From Pogonophryne albipinna (Eukaryota; Chordata; Actinopteri; Perciformes; Artedidraconidae), in assembly GCA_028583405.1 (NCBI GenBank), contig CM053249.1, positions 35,540,628-35,604,627 of the forward strand: a DNA stretch of 64,000 bases. Reading direction: 5' to 3'. A model generated the notes under the pieces. That model was given only the letters and a program-made list of their open reading frames with translations. It was not told the DNA's origin and ran no database searches. Position numbers and translations under genes: made by a program. Of this stretch, positions 22,273 through 36,388 are shown piece after piece. Each line of letters starts with the position of its first letter. The first letter of the stretch is position 1.

Positions 22273-22842
22273 TGAAGTAACTGAGTAAATGTACTCAAAT
22301 ACTGTTCTTAAGTACAGTATAGAGATACTTGTAGGCCTACTTTACGAGTATTTCTATTTGTTGCGACTTTGTACTTCAACTCCACTACAATTCAGAGGTA
22401 AATGGTGTACTTTTACTCCACTATGTATTTAATAGCTTTAGTTACTTCACAGATCTGGATGAATGATGTGAAATATAATCAAGTGTTAAATCAGACTTTA
22501 GTTCCACCTGGAGTAAATCCACAAGCTACCCTGCAGTATAGAAAGTCATTCAAACTAGCTGCACCTTCACCAGCTTTGAGAACACTTTCATGATCAATCA
22601 TTATAAAACATATCATATATATTATTCTGAAATGGACCGATCTGCACAATGACTACTTTTACTGTCTTTCACTATATTTTGATGAGAATACTTTTCTACT
22701 TTTACTTGAGGAACATTTTGAATGCAGGACTTTTACTGTAACAGAGTATTCCTACACTCTGGTACTTCTACTTTTACTAAGTACAAGATCTGAGTACTTC
22801 TACTTTTACTCAAGTACTAGATCTGAGTACTTCTTTCTGAAG
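22273..22842. mobile_element. MITE family J (TACTTTTACTCAAGTA type)
   Basis: Begins GAAGTAACTGAGTAAATGTA and ends with AGATCTGAGTACTTCTT, the familiar fish MITE pattern rich in TACTTTTACT words with inverted AAGTAC/GTACTT ends. A 38-40 bp segment (GATCTGAGTACTTCTACTTT) is tandemly doubled near the right end. A fragment of the same family lies inside element H at 19725-19915. Target duplication not seen. Confidence 0.6.
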
Positions 22843-23021
22843 ACCCCTGTTCTTCATTACAATCATTAAGCACAGCAACAAGATATATGACATAATGTTT
22901 CACTGTGAGAAGGGTTACGTCTAGTGTCTTCAGACGGACCCAGGTGGAACAAGCTGGAGCACACTGGACCTGAGAGGACTCTGTGCCCAGCTTCAGGGAG
23001 CCGGCAGCTTCAAACAATAAG

Positions 23022-23256
23022 AGGAGAAAAGGAGGAGACGAGGAGAAGAGGAGAGGAGGAGAGGAGACAAGGAGACAAGGAGAGGAGGAGAAGAGAAGAG
23101 GAGGAGAGGAGAAGAGGAGGAGAAGAGAAGAGGAGGAGAGGAGACAATGAGAAGAGGAGAGGAGGAGAGGAGACAAGGAGAGGAAGAGAAGAGGAGGAGA
23201 GGAGACAAGGAGAGGAGGAGACCAGACGAGGAGACGAGGAGGAGGACAAGGATGTG
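23022..23256 (+). repeat. Polypurine tract of GGAGGAGAGGAGA repeats
   Basis: About 235 bp almost free of pyrimidines on the plus strand, built of GAGGAGAGGAGACAAGGAGA-type units. Translations give Glu/Arg-rich or Ser/Leu-rich runs in every frame, which are artefacts. Tracts like this can form triplex (H-DNA) structures. Confidence 0.92.
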
Positions 23257-24250
<994 letters not shown>

Positions 24251-24376
24251 ATGGGTGGGTGGGTTGTGGGCTTGCTCCACCCAATTAACATTGCTGTAAA
24301 CAAGGCCAACACAGGCCAGATTTCAATAAGAGTGTGTGTGAGTCAAGGAAGTCAGCGAGAGTCTCCTTATTCAACA

Positions 24377-24531
<155 letters not shown>

Positions 24532-24792
24532 TAATCCCAGCAGCATTACATTATTTATCAAGTGTGGGCTTTCCTTAAAATAAATGTCTTTGTCTTCAGA
24601 TGATGCCTTCACTTATCATATGTGAATAATGAGAGGAGTGAATAAAGCTGGAAGAAACTTCAAAAGCAAAGACTAAGAAAAAATAAAATAAAACAAGAGA
24701 ATCGTTTTCAAAAATAATCTTTACAGTGTCTTTAAGGTCATTTACATGTGTACTGAAATCATGAAGAAAAACAAAAACATAGTCCTCACACA

Positions 24793-24793
<1 letters not shown>

Positions 24794-24872
<79 letters not shown>
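24794..24872. repeat. (CT)n(CA)n compound microsatellite
   Basis: CT run at 24794-24823 directly followed by a CA run to 24872. Confidence 0.97.
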
Positions 24873-24873
<1 letters not shown>

Positions 24874-27800
24874 CTTTATGGCTCTCTTCTTCAGTTATGT
24901 CTGCAGCTGATTGATTTAATTAGTTGAACACACACTAATTAATGCCAAATATGAACAGCTCTAAATATATCTCAACACATCTTGAGAGCACCATTATTTT
25001 CCAGCCCCCTAAAATAAATACCACATATTACGAGCGTGCTAAAGAACAAAAGCACAATACTCCTTCATATACTTGAAAACACATTAAATATGTATCATTA
25101 CACTTGTGAGGAAAATACAATATTTACATTGCATGTAACGGGAGCTGATTTGAGTATATGGATATTGTTTTTTGATTCGTCCAATTCGACAACAAAAAAT
25201 CCACACTGATCACAGCAGAAGAAACTGAATGTAGATTATAAAATCAGAAACATAATTAGATTTATTTCAACTTATGAAGTTATGAATGAAATGTACTGCC
25301 CTCTTTTCTTGATCAGTCATTTGTAACAGTGGGATCTATATGAGTTATAGGGAATGCATTTGAGCCAGCACTCCTCCTGCTGTTGTTGTAGAATATGTCG
25401 TTGCACAGTGCCGGCGCTCTCTCTCTCGTTGGCAGCAGACTGCAGGTCCGTCGCCGTGCACATCCACTCAGAACACCGCCTCACATCCAGCTCTCATGCT
25501 TCCTCACTTCTTCTTTTTTCCTTCTTTCCGTATTTGACGTTGCACAGCATCTCCCTAATTGATGCTATCTTCCCAAATCACCAGGGTGCTATAGGCATGC
25601 ACAGTCAATTGTTAATGCAAAAATATAAAAAGTAACAAACAGCCGCGATCTTTGTCTGAGGCAAAATAAAATCCAATTCAGCAGAGAGCGTGGAATCAGG
25701 AGCGCTGTCTGTCACACTGCTTTGTGGGGATTTTTTTCTTTCAAAGTAAAACACAAATAAGAGAACATGCACTTAGGAACTTAACCTCCTTTCCTGACTC
25801 CCCCCATCTTTGCCCAAAAAATCAGAGAGAATTCATCTGTCCGCGCTGTGTGAGGAGGATAAGCACCGTGGTTAAGGTTTTGCTGATTTTCATGTAATGA
25901 CTGGCAGCCGTAACACCTGGCACTGTGAAATCTAGAAATTAGCACACTCCGGGGAAACAAATTGCTTTGTTGATGCAGAACGTTATAGAGAGGGGAAAAA
26001 ACAACATCAGTGCGACATGAGCATGTTTTAGACTTCATAACTTTTTGAGTCAAACTGAAATAGCATCTTGATGTGTTCGATAGGCAGGGAACCTTTGATG
26101 CTGACTAATATGCTATCTCTTTGTTCCATAACGTGTGTTTGTTCCAAATCTTAAAAACCAGTGTTTATGAATCATAAAAAGAAATATAATTGTAATTGCT
26201 TAGACCCTGCAATCAATTTCCTCCTCGTGTTAATCTCTGTAGAATAATTGGATTGATCCTATTATATATTTTCGACTGGAAGAATTTCTCTATTTCAGGA
26301 AACAGACCCTGCAGAGGAGGTACAGTATCGTTGATTTGAGAAACCATGTATCTGAAAAATATCCACTACATATTTTCAATGCAAATATTTTAAGTTTAAT
26401 GAGATTTTACAAAGAGTTACAAAGCCATTTAATATATCAATATTTAGAGTTTTCTGAAATTCTTCTACTTATGTCCTCAAAGGTATCGTTGGCACTGTAT
26501 CCACAAACTATTTGTTCTCCTTTATTTCTTGGCCTAAAGTCAGTCAGATATAAATATGTCCAGGTTCAAATAGTGGATCCACCTGCTTCATGAGAAGCTT
26601 TTTCAGTGTGGATGTTACAGTCTCGCCAGGATGCTGCAAACATCGCACGTTCCCAGAAAAAGCAGATGGTGGCATTTGTCCTCATAGTGTGGCTGACAGG
26701 TATTTGTTCTTTATTTGTATTAAGTTACAGTTACTTATTCACAAATGAAGATGTTACATTGTACATTTGAAATATGATAAGATGATATAATATGATATAA
26801 TGTTGTAGATCGAACTACACAACAAGATATGCTCAAAACAGCTACACTACAACAGTATATTCCTAAAGCATATTAATGCATTATTTAAAAATATTTCTAC
26901 ACAATGATTAGGCCTATTTATTTGTTCTTTGATTGTATCTGTCAATATAACATACTTTTACCGCTCCTGATTTTTTGACTAGTATACTAAACTATCAGGT
27001 TTAGGAATAAACTTAAATGGTTGGTGTGGTCAAACAGAAGCCTTCTTCACTGCCTGTTCACAAAGAGTCAGATGATGTCACTGACATGTCTGATGTCTAT
27101 CTGCACCTTCCCCTAAAATCAGGAGCTATATATCTTTAAAAAGATTCTGTTTGTAAATCCACACGTATTTGGCCCTCCCCTCAGTGGGGCCCATGCAGGG
27201 GGCCGCTCCTCCACAGAGTCTCCCATCGGAGCGGGGCCTCGTCGGCGGATAGAGATCTCTCCGCTGAGGCCTCTTCTTATCCTGTCAATCAGCCACCGCC
27301 TCCCGCCTCCCCGGCTCTGCGCGGGCTGAGCAGCTTGTCGGAGATGCAGGGTGATGATGAGAACTCTTCGCAGCCTAGCAGGGTTTCCTCCTCATCAAGC
27401 TCTGAACAAAGGGGGGCCCGGTCCGCTCGGCTGCTCTAAATACAGCCTGCAACATGCCCCAGCCAACTGCTAACACTCTGCTCTTATATGCAGACGTGGA
27501 AATACAAGTGTACACGCTGGAGTCAGTAAATCAGAGCGATGCTGTTGGCCTTCAGCAGACACAGGAAGGAGAGAGGAAGTGCTGTGAACTACTGCAAGTC
27601 ACATTTTGGACTATCTAGTGTGTTTACGCAGATAAAATAAGTCATACTCAAAGATGTCTAAAAATCTGATTATCACTATTGTTCCACAAAACACTTTGGA
27701 GCTGTCACAATGGGAACAATAAACCAACTGGAAAAGCTCAGAGAAAAGGGTTAAAGCAAATGTTTACTTTGCTCACATTTCCATTCAACAGGGTTTAGTG

Positions 27801-28639
27801 TGCACAGTTTACTATACGGATTCTTGCACAGTGCCACGTACTGTTTTACAGGACAGCAAATGATTGCAAAGACAAAACATGGACCTGCAATTGAACTTCA
27901 GAAAGAGAAAGAAAAAAAATTCTACTATAAACTAATTTGTTTTCTCCTTTCACAGAACATCAGTCAAACTTTGTTTTGAACTTGATTTGTCTGACGCAGA
28001 CTGCTGAGGCCTCATATGATCTGTAACTGCAGCTGTGAACCCACAACAATGACTGGGGATTTTGACCCCCATCTTTCAGTGTAGCTGGTGCAAATATCAA
28101 AATGAGAACCCGCACCAACAATATATGTCCATACAGGTATGTGAGTCTGTGCAGAGGTAGACCTGAGGAAGTGTGTGTCACACACAGTGTGTAACGGCCT
28201 TTACTGTGCTCTGTTCGTAAACTGACAGAGAACATACAGGCAGGAGCGTATTTACATCATATCAGAAATTCAAGCTTCTGTTTGTTCATTGTTCATAACA
28301 ATTTACTAGGTTACATTAAAGTCCAACAGGGAAGTGTTGCTGATGCTGGCACACCCAATCAGCATCTAAGTCTGTTTTTGAAACTGTAAGCATTTGCAAG
28401 AAGGCCAGAACTAGAAACACAAGGAGCAGGTACCGGCGTGTTCTTTGTATGTATTCTTTTAAACAGACTTTAATACAATATACACCTTTTTTGCAAAACA
28501 AACTGATCTTATCATGTTGAACAGATGCCAACTAAACTAAGTGAAGACATTAGTTGTGTCTAAAGAGCTGACTTATCTAAAGCCAGTTGAGTAGCACTTG
28601 AAATGTTTTTGCTCTATGAAGCCTGAGGTACTTATATGA
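24873..28639. other. Long unique non-coding stretch
   Basis: About 3.8 kb with no recognised exon, RNA gene or element end. Base composition is AT-rich except for 27170-27450, a GC-rich block (GGAGCGGGGCCTCGTCGGCGG-like) that stands out from its surroundings and might be a conserved element or CpG-rich site. Open frames here (for example 27960-28235 minus) have no domain features. Confidence 0.45.
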
Positions 28640-28745
28640 TTCTGTTTTCTTCAAGTTTCTATTTTGTTGGTCGAACGCACTTATTGTAAGTCGCTTTGGA
28701 TAAAAGTGTCAGCTAAATGCAATGTAATGTAATGTAATGTGTCTG
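28640..28745 (+). mobile_element. SINE/LINE 3'-tail fragment with (AATGT)n end
   Basis: GTAAGTCGCTTTGGATAAAA, GTGTCAGCTAAATG and then four AATGT units are the conserved 3' end of a family common in fish genomes. No tRNA-like head is recognisable upstream, so only the tail is called. Confidence 0.6.
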
Positions 28746-29440
28746 TGTCCTTCTGACTGATATAAATAAAGTAATCACTCTCCTTCTAGCTCTAGTTTGG
28801 TCACCACCTACTCCTGAGAAAAACAGCTGAACTTTCGATCTGCTTGATTCTCAACGTTGTTGTCATTTTGCCCAATGTACTGAAAACTGCTTCCTGCTGG
28901 AAACCAGGTCAACAACATGGTGAGACTGAACCAAAATCCAAAATTCCAAAACGAGAAGCTAGCAGAGGCTACAATGCTCCACAGAACTGGTGATGATAAT
29001 TACTCACTGTTTTTCACTTTTATGTTAAGTATGTTGAATTGTTGGAGGAGCCTGAGCATCAAGAAAAGCTACTCTTTAGCTATTGTGTATATGACAAAGT
29101 TCCTGTGAATCCACTATAAATGTTATCCTTTGACGAGTTGTTAATGATGCTTACATACAAATATTGAATACAGCAGCTTTAATATTACAGGGAAACCAAA
29201 GAGGCTTTTTCATATGCTTTATTTGTTTTCCTTTTACAAACAACCAAACATTTTAACCCAACACACAAACTGTTTTCCTGTCACCACACCACGTCATGCG
29301 AGAGGCGGAAAAAGAGCAAAGCAACAACAACATGTTGGAGTCCATCAGCTGCTCCTGTCTGACCTGAGCTAACGTGAGAGGGCAGAGCTGAACGCTGGAC
29401 CAACTTTGGACATTACATCTGTTAAACTGTCAAAAACATT
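28746..29440. other. Non-coding DNA
   Basis: No recognisable gene or element; AT-rich, ending at a large microsatellite cluster. Confidence 0.5.
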
Positions 29441-30076
<636 letters not shown>

Positions 30077-30080
<4 letters not shown>

Positions 30081-30384
30081 CATTGAGTGTGTGGATCATC
30101 TCCATCAGAGCTGCACGCTGCAGGGCTCCTTTCCATCTATTCACATCCATTTACATGAAACCCATAAACAGGTCGCTGGATGAGTCCTGTTTCTGCTGCT
30201 AGTTCAGGAAGAAAACCTTTAGAGCATAATTACATTACATCATACAAGTGGAAACGAACCCACTGTCACACACTCTTAACATGGATATGGAAATTCCCAT
30301 TCACTGGTTTTCTTCCTTTGGCTTTCATGGTTTTATTTTTCTAAATACAATGCACACTAATTCTGTGTGCAACATGTGTGTGTT
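30077..30384. other. Non-coding DNA
   Basis: I see nothing recognisable here before the second L2 copy. Confidence 0.5.
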
Positions 30385-30419
30385 GACAGTGTCATTCTGC
30401 TCACACCGCCAGCTTCCAG

Positions 30420-30890
30420 TAGCAACGCCCCCACATTCATGCTGCTGAATACCCGGTCCCTCAATAATAAAGCACCACTCTCCCATCTCCAGTGCCTGGA
30501 CCTAGCTGTTGCGGACCACCTTGCCATACTCTTTACTGTTCCTGTCCTCCTGCACACTCAGCCTGTAAAACGCACCATCACATTCAGGAACACCAAAACA
30601 CTGAGTGCACCGGCCCTGACCAGCAGGATAGCAGCCCACCCATTCCCCTTACCACCACAGTGGATGGCCTGGTTGCTCGCTACAACTCAGCTCTATCTCT
30701 CAGCCTTGACTCTCTAGTCCCCCTCAAAACCCGGACTGTCTCCTTCACCCGTTCGGCCCCTTGGTTCAACACTGAACTCCGCGCCCTGAAGGCTTCTGGT
30801 CATCGGCTAGAGAGACTCAAAAAAAGAACTGGCCTCACCATCCACCGTGAAGCAAACCAGGACCATGTAAAGGCCTACAAAGAGCCCTCT
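30420..30890 (+). pseudogene. LINE endonuclease remnant and linker
   Basis: Reads FMLLNTRSLNNKAPLSHLQC, then the C-terminal part of the endonuclease and linker (VKRTITFRNTK, AHPFPLPPQW, SFTRSAPWFNTELRALKASG, HRLERLKKRTGLTIH). The catalytic middle of the nuclease (TETW to GDFN) is deleted at about 30490. The frame changes several times. Confidence 0.75.
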
Positions 30891-31130
30891 CCCTGGCTAG
30901 GTCTTCGTATTACTCCACCCTCATTGGCATCCAACAATCCCAACCGAGAATGCTGTTCTCAATCATAAACCGGCTTCTCCGCCCCCTTGACCCCCCCCAT
31001 CCTCCAGGTGTTGCCTCTCCACCTTCTCCCCAGTGGATGTCATCCAAATTGCCAAGCTGGTCACTAAGGCAAAGACATCGACCTGCTCTCTCGACCCCAT
31101 GCCCACAGTCAACCCATCATTTTTGACATT

Positions 31131-32410
31131 GTGAACTTGTCTTCTGGTACAGTCCCACCCTGCCTCAAAACTGCCTCAGTCTCTCCAATCCTGAAGAAGC
31201 CTGGCTTGGACCCGGAGGACCTCAACAACCACCGGCCGATCTCAAACCTCCCATTCCTGAGCAAGATCTTGGAAAGAGCAGTTGCCTCACAACTGCAACA
31301 CCACATGTCATGTGTCTTTGACACAATATCCCATAGCATCCTCCTCAGCCGCCTGTCAGACTACCTTGGCCTCAGTCACACAGCTCTTGCCTGGTTCGAG
31401 TCCTACCTCTCTAACAGGACTCACTTTGTTACCATCAGTGACTGCAGCTCCCCTCCGGCCCCAGTCAACCAAGGTGTACCTCAAGGCTCTGTGCTTGGAC
31501 CCCTACTATTCACCATCTACATGCTCCCACTTGGTCAAATCATCCGCCAACATGGTCTCAGCTTTCACTCTTATGCCGATGACACACAGCTCTATTTCTG
31601 CACCAAACCGTCCACACAGCTCCCACCTCTTTCCCTTGTCAACTGCCTCCAGGACATCAAAAATTGGATGTCATCAAACCTGCTAAAAATAAACAGCAAC
31701 AAAACTAAGCTCATCATTGTGGCTCCCAAGGCGCAGCTCCAGAAGGTTGGTGACCTGCTTCTCACCATTGACGGCTGCTCCATCTCCCCGTCCACTGAAG
31801 TCCGCAACCTGGGAGTCATCCTGGACTCCACCCTCTCTTTCCAGGCGCATATCAAATCCATGACCAAATCCGCCTTCAACCGTCTCAAAAACATTTCCAG
31901 ACTCCGCCCCTCACTCTCGGACTCTGTGGCAGAAACACTCATACACGCCTTCATCACATCCCGTCTGGACTACTTCAATGGAGTCCTGTCTGGGGTTCCC
32001 AGCAAAACCCTGGCCAGGCTCCAATATGTCCAGAACTCTGCCGCCAGGCTTCTCACCCGCACTAAGCCATGGCAACATATCACCCCCACCCTCATCCACC
32101 TCCACTGGCTGCCGGTCAAGTCCCGGATTTACTATAAAACACTCCTCCTTACGTACAAGTCCCTCCATACCCTTGCCCCCCAGTACTTAATTAACAGACC
32201 TCCTACATCCCTACACCCCTTCTCGGAGTCTGCGGTCCTCAGACACGGGCCTGCTCTCCATCCCCAGCTCTCGCCTTCGTACTGTGGGTGACAGGGCGTT
32301 CAGTGTTGCGGCCAACCACCACCTGGAATGCACTTCCTGCCGAGATCCGGAACGCTGCCTCACTGGACATCTTCAAATCCTCACTGAAAACGCACCTGTT
32401 CACCATGGCC
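31131..32410 (+). pseudogene. L2-like LINE reverse transcriptase, internally deleted
   Basis: One frame of 386 codons (31131-32291) holds [20 protein letters not shown], then after a deletion [50 protein letters not shown] (YADD intact), WMSSNLLKINSNKTKLIIVA and RNLGVILDSTLSFQAHIKSM. The deletion at about 31305 (after LQHHMS) removes roughly 50 residues between the fingers and motif A, including the first part of LDLSAAFD. A frameshift near 32240 moves the C-terminus (GDRAFSVAA) to another frame. The copy cannot make an active RT, although its active-site box is unchanged. Confidence 0.88.
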
Positions 32411-32580
32411 TTAGGACCCTAGTACTTTCATGGTCCCCCGGCTTCCTTTATTTTATTTTTTTTGTTTTGTTTTGTTCGCTCCTCATTGTCTGTTTTGTTT
32501 TGTCTGTCCACCTTGTACAGCGACCTTGGGTCCCGTGAAAGGCGCTTTATAAATTCCATTTATTATTATTATTATTATTA

Positions 32581-32897
32581 TGTAGTGTCTCTACTTTAAA
32601 GAGTCCTCTCCTGCTGATGTTCAGGTGTATATCAGTATGTATTGTCTCTACTTTAAAGAGTCCTCTCCTGCTGATGTTCAGGTGTATATCAGTATGTAGT
32701 GTCTCTACTTTAAAGAGTCCTCTCCTGCTGATGTTCAGGTGTATATCAGTATGTAGTGTCTCTACTTTAAAGAGTCCTCTCCTGCTGATGTTCAGGTGTA
32801 TATCAGTATGTGGTGTCTCTACTTTAAAAAGTCCTCTCCTGCTGATGTTCAGGTGTATATCAGTATGTAGTGTCTCTACTTTAAAGAGTCCTCTACA
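32581..32897 (+). repeat. 57-bp minisatellite
   Basis: Five full copies and a partial one of a unit starting TCTCTACTTTAAAGAGTCCT, at 32588, 32645, 32702, 32759, 32816 and 32873. The period is 57 bp, a multiple of three, so an open frame of 98 codons crosses the array. It is not a gene. The array starts directly at the L2 (ATT)n tail. Confidence 0.95.
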
Positions 32898-33310
32898 TTC
32901 AATGCATCAGTAATTATAATCCAAGATTATATTAATATACAACATCATAACACTGACAGGCAAATGATGTATCATCATGTACATCTGTATCTTCTCACTT
33001 GTATTGTAGTATAGCAAATGTTATCCTCATTCTAATGTTGTGTTATCTAATGGCTGTAGGATGAAGGTACGAAATAAAGTTTTGTATTTTGTAGTCGCGG
33101 TAAAAAGTGATTTATTATGAAATGTAGAACTGTAGTAACATTGTTACAAATTAGTGAACTGTCTGTTAGAGGTTTCATTTTCCAGGGTCCTGTCCGTTAA
33201 ATACTTGAAAAAGCTATTGTCCACCTCATGCAGGAAGTGTGGCAGCAAATTACGTGGCAACTGAGTTGGTCTTCGGTTTCTTCATTCCAGATCGCCATGA
33301 TGTAAAATAA
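32898..33310. other. Non-coding DNA
   Basis: I see no recognisable gene or element in these 410 bp. Confidence 0.5.
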
Positions 33311-33315
33311 ATTAT

Positions 33316-33445
33316 TGCGTCCAGGTGAGATGAGCCGCTGCCGATTCAACAAGGTGAATCGGCAGCGGACGGTGCCAGACACACCAATCTGAGTAGGGCG
33401 ACAGGACGCTCATCGACGGCCGAAATCGGCTTGGTGTGTCAGGGC
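33316..33445. mobile_element. Possible MITE fragment with perfect hairpin
   Basis: CCGCTGCCGATTCA and its exact inverse TGAATCGGCAGCGG (about 33332-33366) flank a 6-base loop. About 70 bp further the sequence ends in GGCTTGGTGTGTCAGGGCCT, which resembles the terminus of a fish DNA element (AGGCCCTGACACACC reversed). CAGACACACCAATCTG at 33378-33393 is a degenerate inner repeat. Only one end is visible. Confidence 0.4.
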
Positions 33446-36290
33446 CTTTACATGAACACAAACGTATAGAACACACTACAGGAGAGGGAACACCACAAAA
33501 AGCAGAATAGGCCCTCTTTAAATTATAATGTGACATATTACTTTGTCTACTAGTTTTTCAAAGTCCTGACCTCAGTATTTCTAATACCCCGGCCTTTTCC
33601 AATATATGTACCTCTTTAATGTTGTCATGATTCTACTACCCCCGGTGTCATTGGGGGAATGTTACTACTATTCTACTTTGTCATGTACTACCACACCTTA
33701 TCTTTTCCAGATTTAACTTCCTTACAAGAGTTTAATAATCCAGAAAGGAAAACATAGCTTATACTCTTTTCAGCTGGAATCTTAATGGCTTTCTTTAAAA
33801 CCCCCCCAAATAATTTCTCCTCTCCTTAAAGACATTTCTTCTGTTAATGCTTTGACATTACGTTTGCGGAAACCTTTCACACGGTGAAGTCGGCAGTCTG
33901 AATGTGTGCAGGTGACAGGAAACACACGGACACACATCAGTCACAGACAGACCAATGAAGAGTGGAGCGCTCCACATCCCACATGACAACAAGCAGAAAC
34001 ACCATCTTTCATCTGCCTCGTAATCACACATTTCAGACGTTCACACACTCTTCAGAATTCAGAGCCAGTCCCTTACCTCCCGATTGGGTTGGGAAGGGAG
34101 TGAAACAAAAGGGTAAATGATTACATTTAAAAATAATTAACAGATGGGCGCAGGCTGGGGAGGAGGGGAAAATATGATTTTCTACAAATGATTGCATTCT
34201 CTCTCCCCTTTGGTGTGAAAAGTAGAATCAAGAACACTTTTAAATAATTTGTTCAATTTGTTCCACAGCCAACGAAATGCGGCTTGCTGGAAATTCAGAT
34301 TCATTAAAACTTAATTAATATGCATCATTATGTAAATGAGGTTGCAGTTAATGAGTTCTTAAAAGAAGCCTTCCTTAATTAGTTCACTTTTAATGGCATC
34401 ATCATTTATCTTTTTTCTTTGAAGCAGAATGACGGCACGGAAGTAGCCGCTCCCAAAAGTACTCAAAATTTAGCATTTTTTAATTATTCCTATTTTCTTA
34501 ATTTTGATATGATTAAGAATACATTTAGGATACTAAGTGAATGAGGGGAAACTTCCATTTGCTCTGTATTTTTGGAGTGAGATAAGCTGTACCTGGTGGA
34601 TTTGTGTAAATGATGGTACATTTCATCATATTTTTATTTAGTCCACAATTTCTCATTTGACATTATGCAACATCTGGGCCTGCGCGGTATTTGTGACACA
34701 AACATATGGAAAGGCTCCGTGTGTTCCCGGCAACAGTGAGCTAACATCTCTACCAGCAGTGAGGTGAGGGCCGCGGCGGAGGGGCCGCTCTGCTTCATGT
34801 TGTCAGGAGCGCACCTCCACTCCTAATTGATAACCACTGGCATTTGATCTGAAGGCGTTCAAACACCCAGTCTATCTTTGTGTCTCCAATAAGACGAACC
34901 ATCTGTTGTTGCCCAGCCCGCCGTTCATTAAATCTAATTTCCTTCAGCAGGAATAAGGTTTTAATTGTACATCTCGCGCGCGGGGTTACCGTGAGCGGAG
35001 AGTAATGGCTTTCTTAGTGAGATGGGAGGGCTGCAGACTTAAAGGGGGATGCAGGAGCGATGGATGGAAGGACGATTGATTTAGATTGAAGTCATCTGTT
35101 TCGCTCAACAAGGTAACTCTTCAGTGGGGGATGTGGCAGAGAATTGCAGTGTGACAATATCCACTATATGCATGATTGTTGGCATCAGAGTGTCTTATTG
35201 GCATGTGACAAAGATTTGGAAACATGAGAGGAGATTTACATCAGCATTGCAGCGCTTTAAGTGACTCCTTTTCAGCTGAAAGTCTACTTCCTGCAGTAAC
35301 ATGACTTCAGTGCTGAAGTGATGCATGCAGGATACAGCTACTGAGGATATATTTGAAATGGCATAATCTAAAGTTAAACAATGTATTTTTTAAAGGTGGG
35401 CATAATTGTTTGACTCACCGTCTTTAATGTTGAGGGCAAAAAACAATGAACACCTAACTGATTTACTTTTGTTATAAACAATTATTAAAATATTAAAATA
35501 ATTTCAAGAATCAGAGGCAGCTATTGATATGTCCTCCTCCATGTTGGTCAGAAACCTGAGACCCTACAGTTCCCTTGATTCCCTTAGCAAAGCCCCAGTT
35601 TGTTAAACATGCCTTCTTTTAGTGTAGTATGTTGATGAAACCCCATGATAATGTGATCATTGTGACATATTCTGACAACTAGTAGTAGTATGACATAAAC
35701 TGTCCAATGACAGACTTTAGTCACACTTTGAGATGTATGAATCTGGTCATTCTATTTTTATTTAGTGATGAATTGATAACCATACCCATAAACACTTGTG
35801 TATCCACCTGTGGGATGTTCTGGGTTGGGGAGAAGACACTGGGAAATACAAATAGGTATAGTCTGATGAGGAGCTGTTACATGGGTTTGTTTGTTGATTT
35901 GAGTATATCATTACAACAATGTAATACAGTGTTGTATAAAGCATCCATTGTCACTATCTGCTTGGACTCAGCCTTTATTTCAATCTTTTCTCTAGTTGCC
36001 GCCATTGATGAATAATGTCAAATTAAAATATGCGAGAGTTAACGAGACTGCTTACTGTGGAAGATATTCTATAGCATTCATTTTTACAAGGTTCTTTAAA
36101 AAATATTTCAAATGAATAATAACCCTACTGCTGCTATTAGAATAGTTGTATTTGATCTTAAATCACTGAGGATTGTTAACCTTCTATATAGGAAGTCTTC
36201 TTCCTGTGAAGTCTTCCCCACATTCACTTGTGTCCTATAAATATGGAGTATTTGAGAAACAGGAGCAGAGTTGTATGCTATGGATGGCAG
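33446..36290. other. Unique non-coding DNA with conserved-element-like stretches
   Basis: No exon or element end recognised. Two parts look unlike neutral DNA. 34100-34420 is dense in TTAATTAA/ATTAAT and octamer-like ATGCAT and ATGTAAATGAG words. 34660-35090 is moderately GC-rich, with TAATTGATAACC, TTCATTAAATCTAATTTCC and a CGCGCGCGGGG word. Stretches like these are typical of vertebrate developmental enhancers, but without alignment this is a guess. Confidence 0.3.
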
Positions 36291-36296
36291 GCGTGT

Positions 36297-36365
<69 letters not shown>

Positions 36366-36388
36366 TGTGTGTGTGTGTGTGTGTGTGC
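36291..36388. repeat. (GT)n microsatellite, interrupted
   Basis: GT run with GAGT interruptions near 36301 and 36363. Confidence 0.97.

Larger units (their letters stand above)
30385..32580 (+). mobile_element. L2-like LINE, copy 2 (internally deleted)
   Basis: Starts within the endonuclease (LLNTRSLNNKAPL), jumps by deletion to its end (LAVADHLAILFTVP), then runs through the linker (KTRTVSFTRSAPWFNTELRA) and the RT. It ends in the L2-type tail GAAAGGCGCTTTATAAATTC followed by (ATT)n at about 32562-32580. It is a different L2 subfamily from the 3-10 kb copy: the tail unit differs and the RT is clearly diverged. ORF1 is absent, which fits 5' truncation. Confidence 0.85.
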
